Made by a program: the position numbers and the translations under genes. A DNA stretch of 64,000 nt, from the NCBI RefSeq assembly GCF_030052815.1, contig NC_079502.1:32108050-32172049 (forward strand), read 5' to 3'. The notes under the pieces were generated by a model, which saw only the letters and a program-made list of their open reading frames with translations, did not search any database and was not told where the DNA came from. This DNA is from Hevea brasiliensis. Lineage: Eukaryota; Streptophyta; Magnoliopsida; Malpighiales; Euphorbiaceae. This document shows positions 22,390 through 33,750 of the stretch, piece after piece (position 1 is the first letter of the stretch; the number at the start of each line of letters is the position of its first letter).

Positions 22390-22920
22390 CTGGATTACTC
22401 TTTTTAATTGCCCATCCATCTGAGGATGGAAAGCTGTGCTGAAGTGGAGTTGTGTACCCAAGGATTCATGCAATTTCTTCCAAAATCTCAATGTAAACCT
22501 TGGGTCTCGATCAGATATGATGGAAAGTGAAATTCCATGCAGTCTAACTATCTCACTGATATACAATTCTGTTAACTTCTCCAATGAGTAGTCAGTCCTA
22601 ACTGGCAGAAAGTGTGCTGACTTCGTCAATCTATCCACTATCACCCATACTACATCATGCTTCTTCTGGGTGAGAGGTAGACCACTTACAAAATCCATGG
22701 TGACCCGATCCCATTTCCATTCAGGTATGCATATAGGCTGTAGCAAACTCGATGGAACTTGATGTTCTACCTTGACTTGCTGACATATCAAACATTTAGT
22801 CACATAGTTAGCTATGTCCTTCTTCATACCAGGCCACCAATAATGAAGCATTAGATCATGGTACATTTTTGTACTTCCTGGATGCATAGCATAAACACTG
22901 GTGTGTGTCTATTTCAGAAT
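22390..22920 (-). pseudogene. Chromovirus integrase core
   Basis: The HHCC zinc-binding part is visible (MHPG, MYHDL, CLICQQ), then the first catalytic Asp in TMDFVSGLP and the second in SDRDPRF. The third catalytic position reads DGQLKRVIQ: the usual Glu before Arg is a Lys. The element would therefore be inactive in integration even without the frameshifts. The reading is continuous from 22887 to 22390, where the intron-like insert starts. The region is joined upstream to RNase H. Confidence 0.9.
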
Positions 22921-23800
22921 ACTGGCTTTCAATTCCCCATCATCTGGTACACATACTCTTTCTTTGTAGTACAGACACCCATCTGCTTTCACCTCATAGT
23001 CAGTTGCTTTCCCCTCTGATATTTTACTCACAGTAGTCATTAATTTCTCATATAACTTTTGCCCATCTAAAATCTGCTGTAGTCGGTTTGGCCTTACTTG
23101 CAACTCAGCCAAAATAGCTCCATCTCGAGCCAAGGATAGACGGGCATTCAATGATCTCAAAGCTGTGATGAATTTTCTGCTCAAAGCATCAGTAACTACA
23201 TTTGCCTTCCCAGGATGGTAGTCAATCACACAATCATAGTCCTTCAGGAACTCAATCCATCGCCTTTGTCTAAGGTTGAGCTCCTTCTGGGTTGGCAAGT
23301 ATTTCAAACTTTTATGGTTTATGTAAATGTAACACTTTTCACCATACAAATAGTGCCTCCATATCTTCAATGCGAAGATAATTGCTACAAGTTCTAGATC
23401 ATGGGTAGAGTAATTCTGTTCATGTGGCCTTAACTGCCTAGAAGCATAAGCGACCACCTTCCCCTCTTGCATCAATACACACCCTAACCCATTATGCGAG
23501 GCATCACTGTAGACCACAAAGTCCTTTCTCGACACTGGCTGTGTTAACACTGGTGCCTCTATCAACATAGCCTTCAACTTCTCAAAACTGGTCTGACACT
23601 TATCATTCCAGTCAAATCTGACATTCTTGTGTAACAACTTGGTCATTGGAGCAGCTATTAAGGAAAATCCCTTCACAAATCTTCTGTAATACCCAGTTAG
23701 CCCCAAGAAACTTTTGACCTCAGTTGTATTCCTGGGAGGATTCCATTCCATCACTGCTTCTATTTTCTTGGGATCCACTCTAATCCCATCAGCTGACATG
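22909..23800 (-). pseudogene. Chromovirus RNase H and connection domain
   Basis: One open stretch of about 300 residues (23820-22909) starts in the RT thumb (RRFVKGFS) and includes RNase [12 protein letters not shown] (first Asp), HDLELVAI (Glu), INHKSLKY (usually a D-H-K motif, here Asn replaces the catalytic Asp) and VVTDALSRK. RNase H removes the RNA strand during reverse transcription. The D-to-N change at the third position would impair it. The frame overlaps the RT frame at about 23789-23820, so a frameshift separates them. Confidence 0.88.
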
Positions 23801-24500
23801 TCCAAGGAATGCAATTTCATTTAACCAAAAGTCACACTTTGACAACTTAGCATACAGCTTCTTTTCTCTTAGGGTTTGCAGAACAATCCTCAAATGTTCA
23901 TCATGTTCTTCCCTAGTTTTGGAATACACCAAAATATCATCAATAAAGACCACTACGAACTGATCTAGGTATGGATGGAAGATATGGTTCATAAGGTCTA
24001 TGAATGCCGTTGGTGCATTTATTAGGCCAAAGGGCATCACTAGGAACTCATAATGCCCATACCGGGTCCTAAATGCAGTCTTTGGCACATCTGCATCCTT
24101 CACCCTCAACTGATGATACCCTGATCTGAGATCAATTTTGGAAAATACTCCTACTCCCTTCAACTGATCAAACAGATCATCAATTCTAAGCAACGGATAT
24201 TTATTCTTCACAGTCACTTTATTCAACTGTCGGTAATCGATGCTCAACTTTAAAGTCCCATCCTTCTTCTTTACAAACAGCACTGGAGCTCCCCATGGTG
24301 ACACACTGAGGCGTATGAACCCCTTATCCAAGAACTCCTCAGAATCGATTTTCGCCTTCCTTCAGTGGGTGCCTTCCTATAAGGAGCAATAGAGATTGGT
24401 GCTGTACCCGGCAGTATCTTAATAGCAAATTTGACTTCCCTTTCTGATGGCAAGCCAGGCAATTCTTCAGGGAACACATCTAGGAAGTCTCTTACTATAG
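23789..24500 (-). pseudogene. Chromovirus reverse transcriptase
   Basis: The minus strand from 24331 gives RT motifs: [36 protein letters not shown], the catalytic [10 protein letters not shown] (residues 128-136 of that frame), and [13 protein letters not shown]. The conserved FIDD pair is intact. The upstream part, EELPGLPSEREVKFAI and PGTAPISIAPYR (24477-24360), lies in another frame, so there is a frameshift at about 24350, and another at about 23805. RT copies element RNA to cDNA in the particle. Confidence 0.9.
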
Positions 24501-25020
24501 GTATGTCACATAGATCTGGCTTAGCCTGCTAGTATTTACCACATGTGTTAGGTAGGCTTCACAACCTTTTCTTATCAGTTTTCTTGCAACTATTGCTGAA
24601 ATGAGATTGGACAAGAAATCTGTTTTTTTCCCCCACAACTGTAATCTCATTACCCTCAGGAGTTTTTAAAGAAATCCTCTTCAGTTTACAATCAACCATT
24701 GCCTGATGACGTGACAACCAGTCCATTCCCAAAATCACGTCAAACTCATGGAAAGGCAACTCAATCAATTCTGCCAAGAATTCATACCCCTGAATCCTTA
24801 ACGGGCAACCCTTGTACACTTTGTTCACCACTACACTGTGACCCAATGGATTAGTGACCAGAATGTCTTGGTCACTCTCCCCGACTAATATCCCCCTTTC
24901 TACGGGTAGGTTGATGCAGATGTATGAATGAGTGGATCATGGATCCACCAATGCATGCACAGATGTATTGTAGAGGGAGAACGTACCCCTGATAATATTC
25001 AGGGCATCTTGCTCCTCCTG
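24501..25020 (-). pseudogene. Chromovirus aspartic protease with stop in active site
   Basis: The protease segment reads ALVDP, stop, STHSYI near 24935-24952: the Gly codon of the D-P-G active-site loop has become TGA. Downstream, HEFDVILGMDWLSRHQA is the typical second part of retroviral-type protease in gypsy elements. The open part is 24846-24559. Protease would cut the polyprotein. A single base change explains the stop. A further frame break lies near 24530. Confidence 0.88.
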
Positions 25021-26028
25021 AGCTCTCATGGCAAAGGCTCTGGTAGGTGGTCTGCCCTCAAGCCTCTCTGTTGGCTCAAATGTAGGCCTCTGTGATGGTC
25101 CCACTGCCTCAGATTTACCAGATTTCCTACCCCTTTATGGTGTAGGAGCAGGTCTGTCTGCTTGTGTTGGAGCAGCTGTAGTAGTTCTGCGTGGACAGTT
25201 TCTCAGCTGATGCTTTGTCGACCCACACCTTAAGCAGGCACCAGTCACTCTCTAACACTCCCCCTTATGCCACTTCAGGCAATGTGGACATGCAGAAGAT
25301 GCTGGGGCTGGTCCCTTGAACCCCCTCCCTGGAGAGCTACCCACTGATGGTGTGGACTGACCTCTCCTAGGGATGAACTGTGGCCTGGGCCCCTGGGACT
25401 GACCCTGACCTTGAGATTAACCTGAACTCTTTGCAGGTGGACCTTTGAACTTCTTTCCTGGTGCAGGAGATGAGCTAGACTGACACGGGCCCCTCTTCTG
25501 CTGTCTCTCCCTTGTAGTCTGCTCACTTATTCTAACCTTTTCAACTTTTATTGTAGCTTCCACTAACTTGGTGAAGTCTGTGATTCCCAAGGAAGTGATC
25601 ATGATCTTTATATTGTCATTTAATCCCTTTTCAAATCTCGTACACCTTTCGACCTCATTAGGGACTATCTCCCTTCCGTAGCGGCTCAGTCTGACAAATT
25701 CCTTTTTATACTCGGCCACTGTCAGCTGTCTCTGCCTCAAGTTAATGAACTCTCTTCTTCTCTCTTCCAGGTATACACTACCCACATATTTCTTCTTGAA
25801 TTCTGAGAGGAAGAAGTCCTAAGTTATTACTTCTGGTTGCACTTCACTAGACACTATATCCCACCATTGGTAGGCATCATCTTGCAACAGAGATACAACA
25901 GCTTCTAGATTTTGTTCAGGAGTGCAGTGGAGTTGTTTTAAAACTCTGCCTGTTCTATTCAACCAATTTTCGGCTGCAACAGAATCATCTTCTCTCTTGC
26001 CAAAGAAATCTACTGCTCCAAAGAAATC
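25021..26028 (-). pseudogene. Chromovirus Gag, N-terminus deleted
   Basis: The reading from about 26028 includes AAENWLNRTGRVL, YQWWDIV and, after a stop near 25819, EERRREFINLRQRQLTVAEYKKEF-type retrotrans_gag sequence (described in part) to 25417. A CCHC zinc knuckle follows near 25225-25200 (CLRCGSTKHQLRNC) behind a second Cys/His cluster. The start of gag, the leader and the PBS are missing. At 26028 the sequence joins copia RT in frame. Gag would form the particle shell and bind RNA. Confidence 0.86.
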
Positions 26029-26235
26029 ATCTTTCATGGAAAATGTATTTGACAACCATATCTTTATAGTTGTCAACATACCTGTGTCATTACCCATCAA
26101 TAGTATGTCATCCACATATAAGACAAGGAAAGTGATAGCACTGTCACTAACCTTCTTATATACACATGGCTCATTCTCATTTTTCATAAAACCAAAGGAT
26201 TTAATGGCTTCATCAAAATGGATTTTCCAACTCAT
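25819..26235 (-). pseudogene. Chimeric reading frame: copia RT joined to gypsy Gag
   Basis: A 138-residue open frame. Residues 1 to about 69 are copia RT, including LYVDDILL, and residues 70-138 are chromovirus Gag (EDDSVAAENWLN, QWWDIV). The join at about 26028-26033 is in frame. It is the product of a deletion that removed the end of copia A2 and the start of the gypsy internal region. There is no evidence that it is expressed; the copia part opens within pol, not at a natural start. Confidence 0.85.
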
Positions 26236-27780
26236 CGAAGCTTATTTCAACCCATAAATGGATCGCTTTAGCTTGCATACCTTAGAACCATCTTGGGATT
26301 CAAAACCCCTAGGTTATTCCATGAAAATGTTTTCTTCAATGTATCCATTGAGAAAAGCTGCTTTGACATCCATTTGCCAAATCTCATAATCATATTATGC
26401 AGCTATTACTAATAGAATCCTAATTGATTTAAGCATGGCAACAGGCGAGAAAGTCTCCTCATAGTCGATTCCTTGCCTTTGGCGAAACCCTTTCGCTACT
26501 AGCTTTGCTTTATAGGTCTCTACCTTTCCATCAGAACCAATTTTCTTCTTGAAAACCCATTTGTTCCCTATAGGTACAATACCTTCAGGTGGGTCAATAA
26601 GATCCCAAACTTGATTCTTATACATGGAATCAATTTCAGATTTCATAGCATCAATCCATTTTGAAGAATCTTTATCTCCATAGGTGAGTGGATCATCTCC
26701 ATGATCTACTTCTTCATGAGTAGACAACTCTTGTTCTTCTTCATGAAGGAAACCATATCTCACTGGCGGGTGAGATACCCTGGTTGTTCTACGAGGAACA
26801 GCTGTAGATGTTTCATCAATAGGTATAGGTTGACTAGATGGATCTATATCCATCTTATCTGTTGATTGGTCAGAATTCTTCAATTCCAACTCTATTTGCC
26901 TTCCTTTGGCTCCTTCTTGGACAAACTGTTGTTCAAGAAATGTGGCATCTTTACTCACCACAACCTTTTGTGATGTAGGCAAATAAAAATAATATCCAAC
27001 AAATCGACCCTTTTCTGATCTGGTTTCCAATTTATCAGTGTTCATCTTTTTGATATAAGCTGGACAACCCCAAATCTTAACATGCTTAAGACTTGGTTTT
27101 CTTCCATGCCATATCTCATAAGGTGTGGAAGAAACTAATTTTGATGGAATCCTATTCAGAATATACAAAGCTGATTCTAATGCAAATCCCCAAAAGGAGA
27201 TTGGCATATCAGTATAGCTCATCATACTACGTACTATATCCAATAGGATACGATTTCTCCTTTCAGATACACGATTCAGCTGTGGCATTCCTGGAGGAGT
27301 CAGCTGGGAAACAATGCCGTGCTCTCTCAAGTATTCATCAAATTCAGTACTCAAATATTCACCTCCATGATCTGATCGAAGAACTTTAATACTCTTTCCT
27401 GTTTGATTTTCTACTTCAGATTTAAATTCTTTGAACTTTTCAAAGGATTCATGTTTGTATTTCATCAAATACAAATGCCCAAACCTTGATTTATCGTCAG
27501 TAAAGGTAATAAAATAATGAAAACTGCCTCTAGCCATTTCCTTAAATGGACCACATACATCACTATGTATTAGCTCCAAAATATTTTCAGCTCTTAGTCC
27601 TTGTCCAACAAAGGGTGATCTAGTCATTTTTCCTTGAAGGCAAGATTCACAAGTTGGAGTAGGCTCAGAGCCCAATGAGGATAAAATCCCCATTTTCTCC
27701 AATTTTGCAATCCTATCTTCTGCAACATGACCTAATCTTAAGTGTCAAATATATTTTGAACTTGAGTTGATTTTCATCAT
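26034..27780 (-). pseudogene. Copia A2 integrase and RT (truncated)
   Basis: A long open frame, 27702-26395 (435 residues), covers integrase: HSDVCGP, LRSDHGGEYLS and VSERRNR give D, D and E. The C-part follows (WGFALESALYIL, IWGCPAYIKK), then a variable linker and the RT start (NKWVFKKKIG, FRQRQGIDYEETFSP). A stop at about 26393 and further stops near 26320 and 26240 precede the palm with YVDD. The sequence then joins gypsy gag. Upstream, LEKMG and the pre-integrase His-rich region are in frame up to about 27720. This is the longest open frame in the window. Confidence 0.9.
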
Positions 27781-27802
27781 GGCATTGTATTCTTTTAGAT
27801 TG

Positions 27803-27885
27803 CTATTCACTAGCCAGTGGAAACACTTTCCTGCTAGCAGTGGAAACACTTTCCTGCTGATAGTGGAAACACTTTCCTTTACCTT
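27803..27885 (-). repeat. 23-bp repeats at the zinc knuckle of copia A2
   Basis: Three units of about 23 bases with GGAAACACTTTCC (plus strand), equivalent to the four units of copia A1. The segment that encodes protease in A3 is absent between here and SNLKE-like sequence at about 27795. Confidence 0.85.
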
Positions 27886-28643
27886 TGTCAACTTTGACCT
27901 TTGTTTTTCTGTTTGGAAATCTTCTTGGAAAGACCAGGAATCTGAGGTTTCTTTTTCTTATTGCCCTTCTTCTTGTTGGACTTTCCAGTAGAAGAAGATG
28001 CAATCAAAGCTACCTCTTTTCCTTTATTACCCGGCATATTCTTTTGGGCAATAACTAGCATGTTGAGTAAACCAGCTAAGGTGCATTCCTATTTAGTCAT
28101 ATGGAAATTTGTCACAAAATTCCCAAAAGACTCAAGAAGGGACTGAAGGATCAAATCCATCTGTAGTTAGAAATCCATATTGAAGTCAAGATGTTCCAAC
28201 TGCTCAATCAGTCGAATCATCTTGTGGACATGATCCCCAACATTCTGTCCCTCAAACATCCTCATGCAGAACAGCTGCCTAGATATCTCATACCTAGCAT
28301 TCCTACTGTGCTCACCATACAACTCTTGTAGGTGAAGGAGGATCTCACTCGCACTCTGCATGTCCTCATGCTGCTTCTGTAACTCATTATGCATGGAAGC
28401 AAGCATGTAATACTTAGCTCTCATATCATGCTCCTTCCACTTGTCCAAAGTTTCATGTCCCTCTTGAGTGGCCTCTGGAGGTAAGGGACCAGGAACATTT
28501 GAGTTTAGAACATATCCTATATATTCAAGGTTCAGGACAAGTTTTAAATTTCTTAGCCAATCAGAGAGATTAGGTCCTATCAACCTATTGCGATCAAGTA
28601 TGCTTGCAAGGATATTGGATGGTGGTAGTTGTTCTGTGCTCAT
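27886..28643 (-). pseudogene. Copia A2 gag with shared stop
   Basis: Starts at ATG 28643 (MSTEQLPPSNILASIL). UBN2-type Gag is open to 28167, where a stop lies in the Gln/Leu region. A second stop after FHMTK (about 28098) is identical in position to the one in copia A1. The basic stretch KKKGNKKKKP and the zinc-knuckle repeats follow. Compared with A1 it differs by scattered substitutions. Confidence 0.87.
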
Positions 28644-30719
28644 TATTATTAAAAAATTAACTACAAAAAATAACCAGATTAATTAGTAAATGTATCAAGT
28701 AATTAACCAAAATGATTATGGTCTTTTAATCAAATTGGTCCTCCCACTAACTTAGCGAATCCTACACTTCCAAAGTAGAAAACGGAAATCCTAGTTAGAT
28801 GGATTTCTAGTGGGTGATTGAATTCTTATAGTTCTATTGATCATCCTTAGGTACATCCATTATTGGAATTACAATAAACTATAAGTGAGCAACTCCTTGC
28901 CCATCACATCTCATGTGAGGTTCAATCCTTTACCTAGCTCCTAATGCTCAAAATCTCAGGTACATCCATTATCGACTTATCTTGCATTAGTTAAGTTGAT
29001 CCCATTGAGCCAGTAATTATGCAAATAATTTTAATGTTCTCAGGTACATCCAATATTGGCCACCAAACCATTTACATATTTACAACATCTCATGCTTAAC
29101 AATTATTCTTAAGAAAATCTCTTAAATTAATTGCATCTTGTGCAACTATTTAAAATTTCTTAAAATAATTGCTCCAATGGAGGGCCCATGTTATAATTAC
29201 TTTAATTATAGCATATGCAACTTAATCATTTGTTTGGAAGATTTTATAGTCATCCTAATTACTATTAAGGTCTCACCTTGCACATTATCCCTTTAGCATG
29301 CATATATCATATAATTGCATACATTCCCATATATCTCATGCATTCATGGATAAGTAGTAAATATGGTATGATCATGGACTTTCTAAGGGATTCAATTCTG
29401 AGCCACCAAGAATTGAATCAGGGCATTCCTAGGTGCATTTCATTCATTCATTGTAACACCCTCACTGTAGTAATTCCGCACATTCTACTGTTCCGGTCAC
29501 CGGCGTCGATCTAGGCAGCTAGAACGTCTGGAAAAATATTTAAACTAAAGTGAGGAACCATAATTAACTCAAATATTAATAAGAAAAATTTAGGAAAAAT
29601 TTTAGAAATAAAATACAACCAAGTTAAATGAGTCGGTGCCCTAGCGATGGGTAACCTAGTGGGAAGTTGCGGTTCTCGCAACTAGGAGCCCTAAACCCGG
29701 GGAAAAATTCATAAAATAATTTTTGGGACTCCAAAGAAGGGTCATTGAAGTTTCTATGGCATTAGAATGCCAAGAAAATGCTTAGAAAATTTTTTCAATC
29801 AGTCTGCACAATTTTAGTCTGTTAAGCCAAACGGAGGGCATTTTGGTCATTTCGCCTTCAGAGGTGATTTTTGACCGACTTGTCCAGTTAAGTAAATAAT
29901 TATTATGATCTAAAATATGAATAAATATTGTTAAAAATTGAATTGAAAATGAGTAGAAAAGAAAAGAAAAGAAAAATGAAAGAAATTGGGAATTATGACA
30001 TCACATGATGTCATTAGTGTGCCTCCACCCAATCACATGGTGACACATGGCTATAACTCACTTAAAATGAGTTAAATGGGCAGAAATAAAAGAAAGAAAT
30101 CAGTTTTTCTTTTACTTTCTTCTTCCATCCGTAGCTCTCCTAACCCTTACCACCATTAAAGCTTATCCAAGCTTTATAACCCACCCAAATCTCACTTGAA
30201 ACCCTAAGTCCACTTCAACAAAATTTGTCTCTACATCTTGAGAAAGTGTTTGGCAGCCAATAAAATTAAAGAAAGTGAAGGAAAAATCTAATTTGGGTCA
30301 AGAAAAAATTCTGCTCCATTCAAGGTTAGTGCCCTACACAATTTCTTTCTTTCTTTAATCTTGTAAGCATGCTAAATCAAGTAGAAAATTGTGTGAAATT
30401 AAAAGAAAAACTTGAGTAAATGAAATCTCTAAATTTGGCAGCCATGAGAAAGTTTAAGGATTGTTGGTTTTTGATGAAATTAAGTGGCCTAATTATGTTA
30501 TTGATGAGTATAGATGATGGATAAAGTGATTTGGTATGAGTTTGGTGTGTGTATGCCATGAATTGGAAATTGAAGTTAGGGTTTGAGCATGAAATTGAGA
30601 CTTTGATCATATAATGATGAAAGTGAGTTTTAATGGTCAATTAGTGACCATTTGGTTATTGGTAAACAAGAAATGAAGTGTGTTTAGTGATAGGATTTAG
30701 GTTAGTGTGGCTGCCCTAG

Positions 30720-31330
30720 GTGACCTGCAGAATTGGACATGAGTCCAGCAGGTTTGGGCAGCCATAACTTGAATTGTAGATGTTCAATTGGTGTTTGGCC
30801 AATTGGACATGAAACTAGACACATAATGGCACAACTTTGGTGAAGAAACCATGCCCAGAAAACCAAACCAAATTGACCAAAAGTTTGCCCTAATCTGGGT
30901 GACCTGCAATCTGCCTGGGCAAAATGACCAAATGAACAGTATTTGGTCATTTGGCCATAACTCAATGTAGAAAGGTACAATTGACTTGAAATTTTACCAG
31001 AAACAAGCTGAGATATATACCAACAACTTTTGTGAAGAACATAAATCCAAATTCTGACCATAACCTAGTCAAATTTCCAACCAAACTTAGGTCACAAAAT
31101 TTGGCAGAACCAAATTGCCCAGAAAATCTGGGTACAGGTCACTCCGACCAGTTATGGTAAAATGACCATAACTTGAGCTACAAAACTCCAAATGGAGTGA
31201 TTCAAAAAGGGAATTAAAGAAGACACAACAAGGAACAACTTTGATGAAGAAAGGTTAGCCCAGTTTCCACTCTAAAATTGTTCAATGGAACAGTAAACTT
31301 AGGTAGTAAAAACTGAAAATTTGGAAATGC
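30720..31330 (+). repeat. Three 200-bp modules in solo LTR A
   Basis: The phrase CCATAAC(T/C)...CCAA(T/A)TGG...ACAACTTT-TGAAGAA recurs with anchors at 30762, 30954 and 31166, spacings of 192 and 212 bases. Confidence 0.75.
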
Positions 31331-32035
31331 ATCTAGGGGACTTTAAATTGCAATTGGCAATTAATACTAGCAAATGTAAAACTCAAAATGTGGGATCTTG
31401 GTGTAATTAGAATTAATATATCCATTAAGTATAAAAAAATCAACATTTTAGTTGACTAGTAAGGTGAATAGTAATCAAAATGATTAGTAAATTAAGATGA
31501 AGACCTAGAACCAATTGTAAGCTTAAATGCTTAGAATTGTATGACAAATGTGGACTATGCATCCTAGTCAAAATTGTTAAAAAGAAATTAAGGCTATAAA
31601 TTTGAAATCCATGAAATATTCATGGATTACTTGAAACATGAAAAATAAGTCACCTAATTGATGTGAATAGATAGCTAGGGCTTATATGCCCATCACAAAT
31701 GGAATTCATAAAATATTAGTAACTCAACTTGAAATATAAAATTTGTAATTACATAAGTAGATTCTTGAATGTATAAATGAGAAAGGAAAAATTTTTTAAA
31801 TACAATGGTACATGTGAACCATTGTTGTGAATTGTGATCAATATGAATAATGTAAGGAATGTATGAATATTATAATGAATGTATAAATTATGAAATTTAT
31901 CATGAAATAATAAAGTCATAAAACACAATATATTAATATTTAATGATATTATGTGCCCTTGTATTGCCTAGACATGTGTGTCAGATTGGATAGTTTGGCA
32001 TACCAATAGGGTATTGTTTTAGCAGTATTGCAAAA

Positions 32036-32133
32036 GGCTTTATGCCTGTGTTCATGGCTTTGTGCCCGTATTCATGGCTTTATACCCGCATTCATGGCAT
32101 TATGCCAACATTCATGGCTTTTATGCCAATTAT
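32036..32133 (+). repeat. 20-bp tandem block in solo LTR A
   Basis: Five units of the GGCTTTATGCC type, matching 988-1085 with a few substitutions. Confidence 0.82.
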
Positions 32134-32742
32134 GTGTTATCATGGCTCTTTAGCCATACTGACTGCATACGTGGTTGACGTTCTGCATCCCATGGTATGA
32201 CGGCCTGAGGCACCGCGGTGTACAGTGCCAACGATCCGTTATCCAGTTTAGTCAGCTTGTCATAGGTTACTTGGGCAGTGAAATTTATTGAAATAAGTTA
32301 AGAATATTAGTAATTAAAAATATTAGAAATTAAATAAATGAGTAAGATGACCTAAAATAAATTAGAATAGTTATTTATTAGAAAGAATCGAAATGAACTG
32401 GACCGATATTAAAAATTTACTTATTATGAAATAATCTAAGACAACCTAGAAAGTATTGAGAAAATGCTAAAAGATTAGCAAAGAAAATTATAACATACAT
32501 AAATATAGCAAATGTGACTTACATGATAATATAAGCATAAATTTATTATTTTTAGATCATTTTTCTTTGTACATTATTACTGTACATTGGCAAAATAAAC
32601 ACTTCCAAAGAAGACTAAATTAGGATAAAAAATATTAAATTTTAGAAACTGCATGTGAAGTATAAATAAATCTTAATTATTTGAATTATGTTTTATTTCT
32701 ATCTTTATTTGTATATTATTTCCTTGTTATATTATTGTACCA

Positions 32743-32786
32743 CTAAGCAGCAATGCTTAGCGCGATGGAATTGTTTCCTCGCGCAG
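32743..32786 (+). other. Solo LTR A hairpin H1 and GC stem
   Basis: CTAAGCA-GCAA-TGCTTAG at 32743-32760. A second stem pairs GCGCGA (32760-32765) with TCGCGC (32779-32784), with an inner GGAA/TTCC. The acceptor-like AG follows at 32785-32786. Confidence 0.62.
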
Positions 32787-33209
32787 GTACTGAAGTTAAA
32801 GCCCAGCGAATACTAAACAGAGATTTTGGAGTTCTGATCGATTTGCAGAGCGTTCAAGGTTGTCACCTTCTCAGCAATGCATGTAGATAGGGCTCAAATT
32901 AAGCATATCATGTATTTTGTGTATGTTATTTATTTCTTATATTGCAATGTAAATTAGTAAATTGTAATTAATTTGTATATCATGTAAATTAATGATTTAT
33001 TTAATTATTACAAATGATGTAAATTAATGCAAATTTGAGAATTTTGCTATAAGAATGGAGTATGAATGAATTTGTACAAATGAGTATAGATTTGAATTAC
33101 AAAATGATTTTTCAAATGATGATACGAGTATGGATGAGATTATACTTAGAAAATATTGGTGAATTTTCAAACAGATAAATAGTAAAACACGTCAAACGAA
33201 AATAAAATA

Positions 33210-33315
33210 GGGGAAACTTCATTAGTTTATTCGTCGAAAAATAATCAATATTAAATATAACGAGAACAAAATTTTTAAAGAAATAAAGTAAGGTAAGTTA
33301 GGGTGCTCCAGCACC
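33210..33315 (+). other. Solo LTR A hairpins H2 and H3
   Basis: H2: GGGGAAAC (33210-33217) with GTTTATTC (33225-33232), one mismatch. H3: GGTGC-TCCA-GCACC at 33302-33315, loop changed from TCCG. Confidence 0.55.
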
Positions 33316-33750
33316 GAATGTAGCACGCCTTGCTCGGCAACACTGTAGTCGGGTGAGGGGTGTTACATTCATTTTACAAGAGTTGCTGAAGGAGTACATA
33401 ATCAACACTTGATCTTGAATTCCTCCCACTGGTCCCACCAATACTCTTGACCTCCTTGAACTTCTTACAATCCAATATTATATAATAATCCTTGGCATAC
33501 CAAGGCAAATTTACAAGAACTTAAATAAATGAAATTACAACAAAAAATTATTACAAACTTAACAATACATGCCCAAAATAAATTAAAATAAATTAATTAA
33601 TTTACAATCCTAAAGAAACATAAAAGAAATAAATCTAATCACATTGGTCTTTTATAGTCCATGATCATCCATCATGCATATCACTATTTAACAATTAAAT
33701 AAAACATACATACTTAAATTAAATTGAATATCTCATATTCAACTTAAAAA

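Larger units (their letters stand above)
30325..32786 (+). other. Intron-like interval in solo LTR A
   Basis: Donor CAAG|GTTAGTGCC at 30325 and acceptor TCGCGCAG|GTACTG at 32786. The candidate acceptor is preceded by a pyrimidine-rich stretch, TTGTTTCCT. Length 2462 bases. Confidence 0.45.
29452..33367 (+). mobile_element. Solo LTR of gypsy family A (3.9 kb)
   Basis: Begins TGTAACACCCTCACTG and ends GTGAGGGGTGTTACA, flanked by the 5-bp duplication TTCAT at 29447-29451 and 33368-33372. The empty site is preserved in copia A1 near 4476. It shows no PBS, PPT or internal region, so it arose by recombination between the LTRs of a former full element. It is in opposite orientation to the chromovirus that holds its host element. 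Confidence 0.95.

Noticed and set aside
30702..31061. Minus-strand open frame of 119 codons inside solo LTR A
   Set aside because: It is not kept open in the other copies of the same LTR and has no domain; chance frame in the module array.
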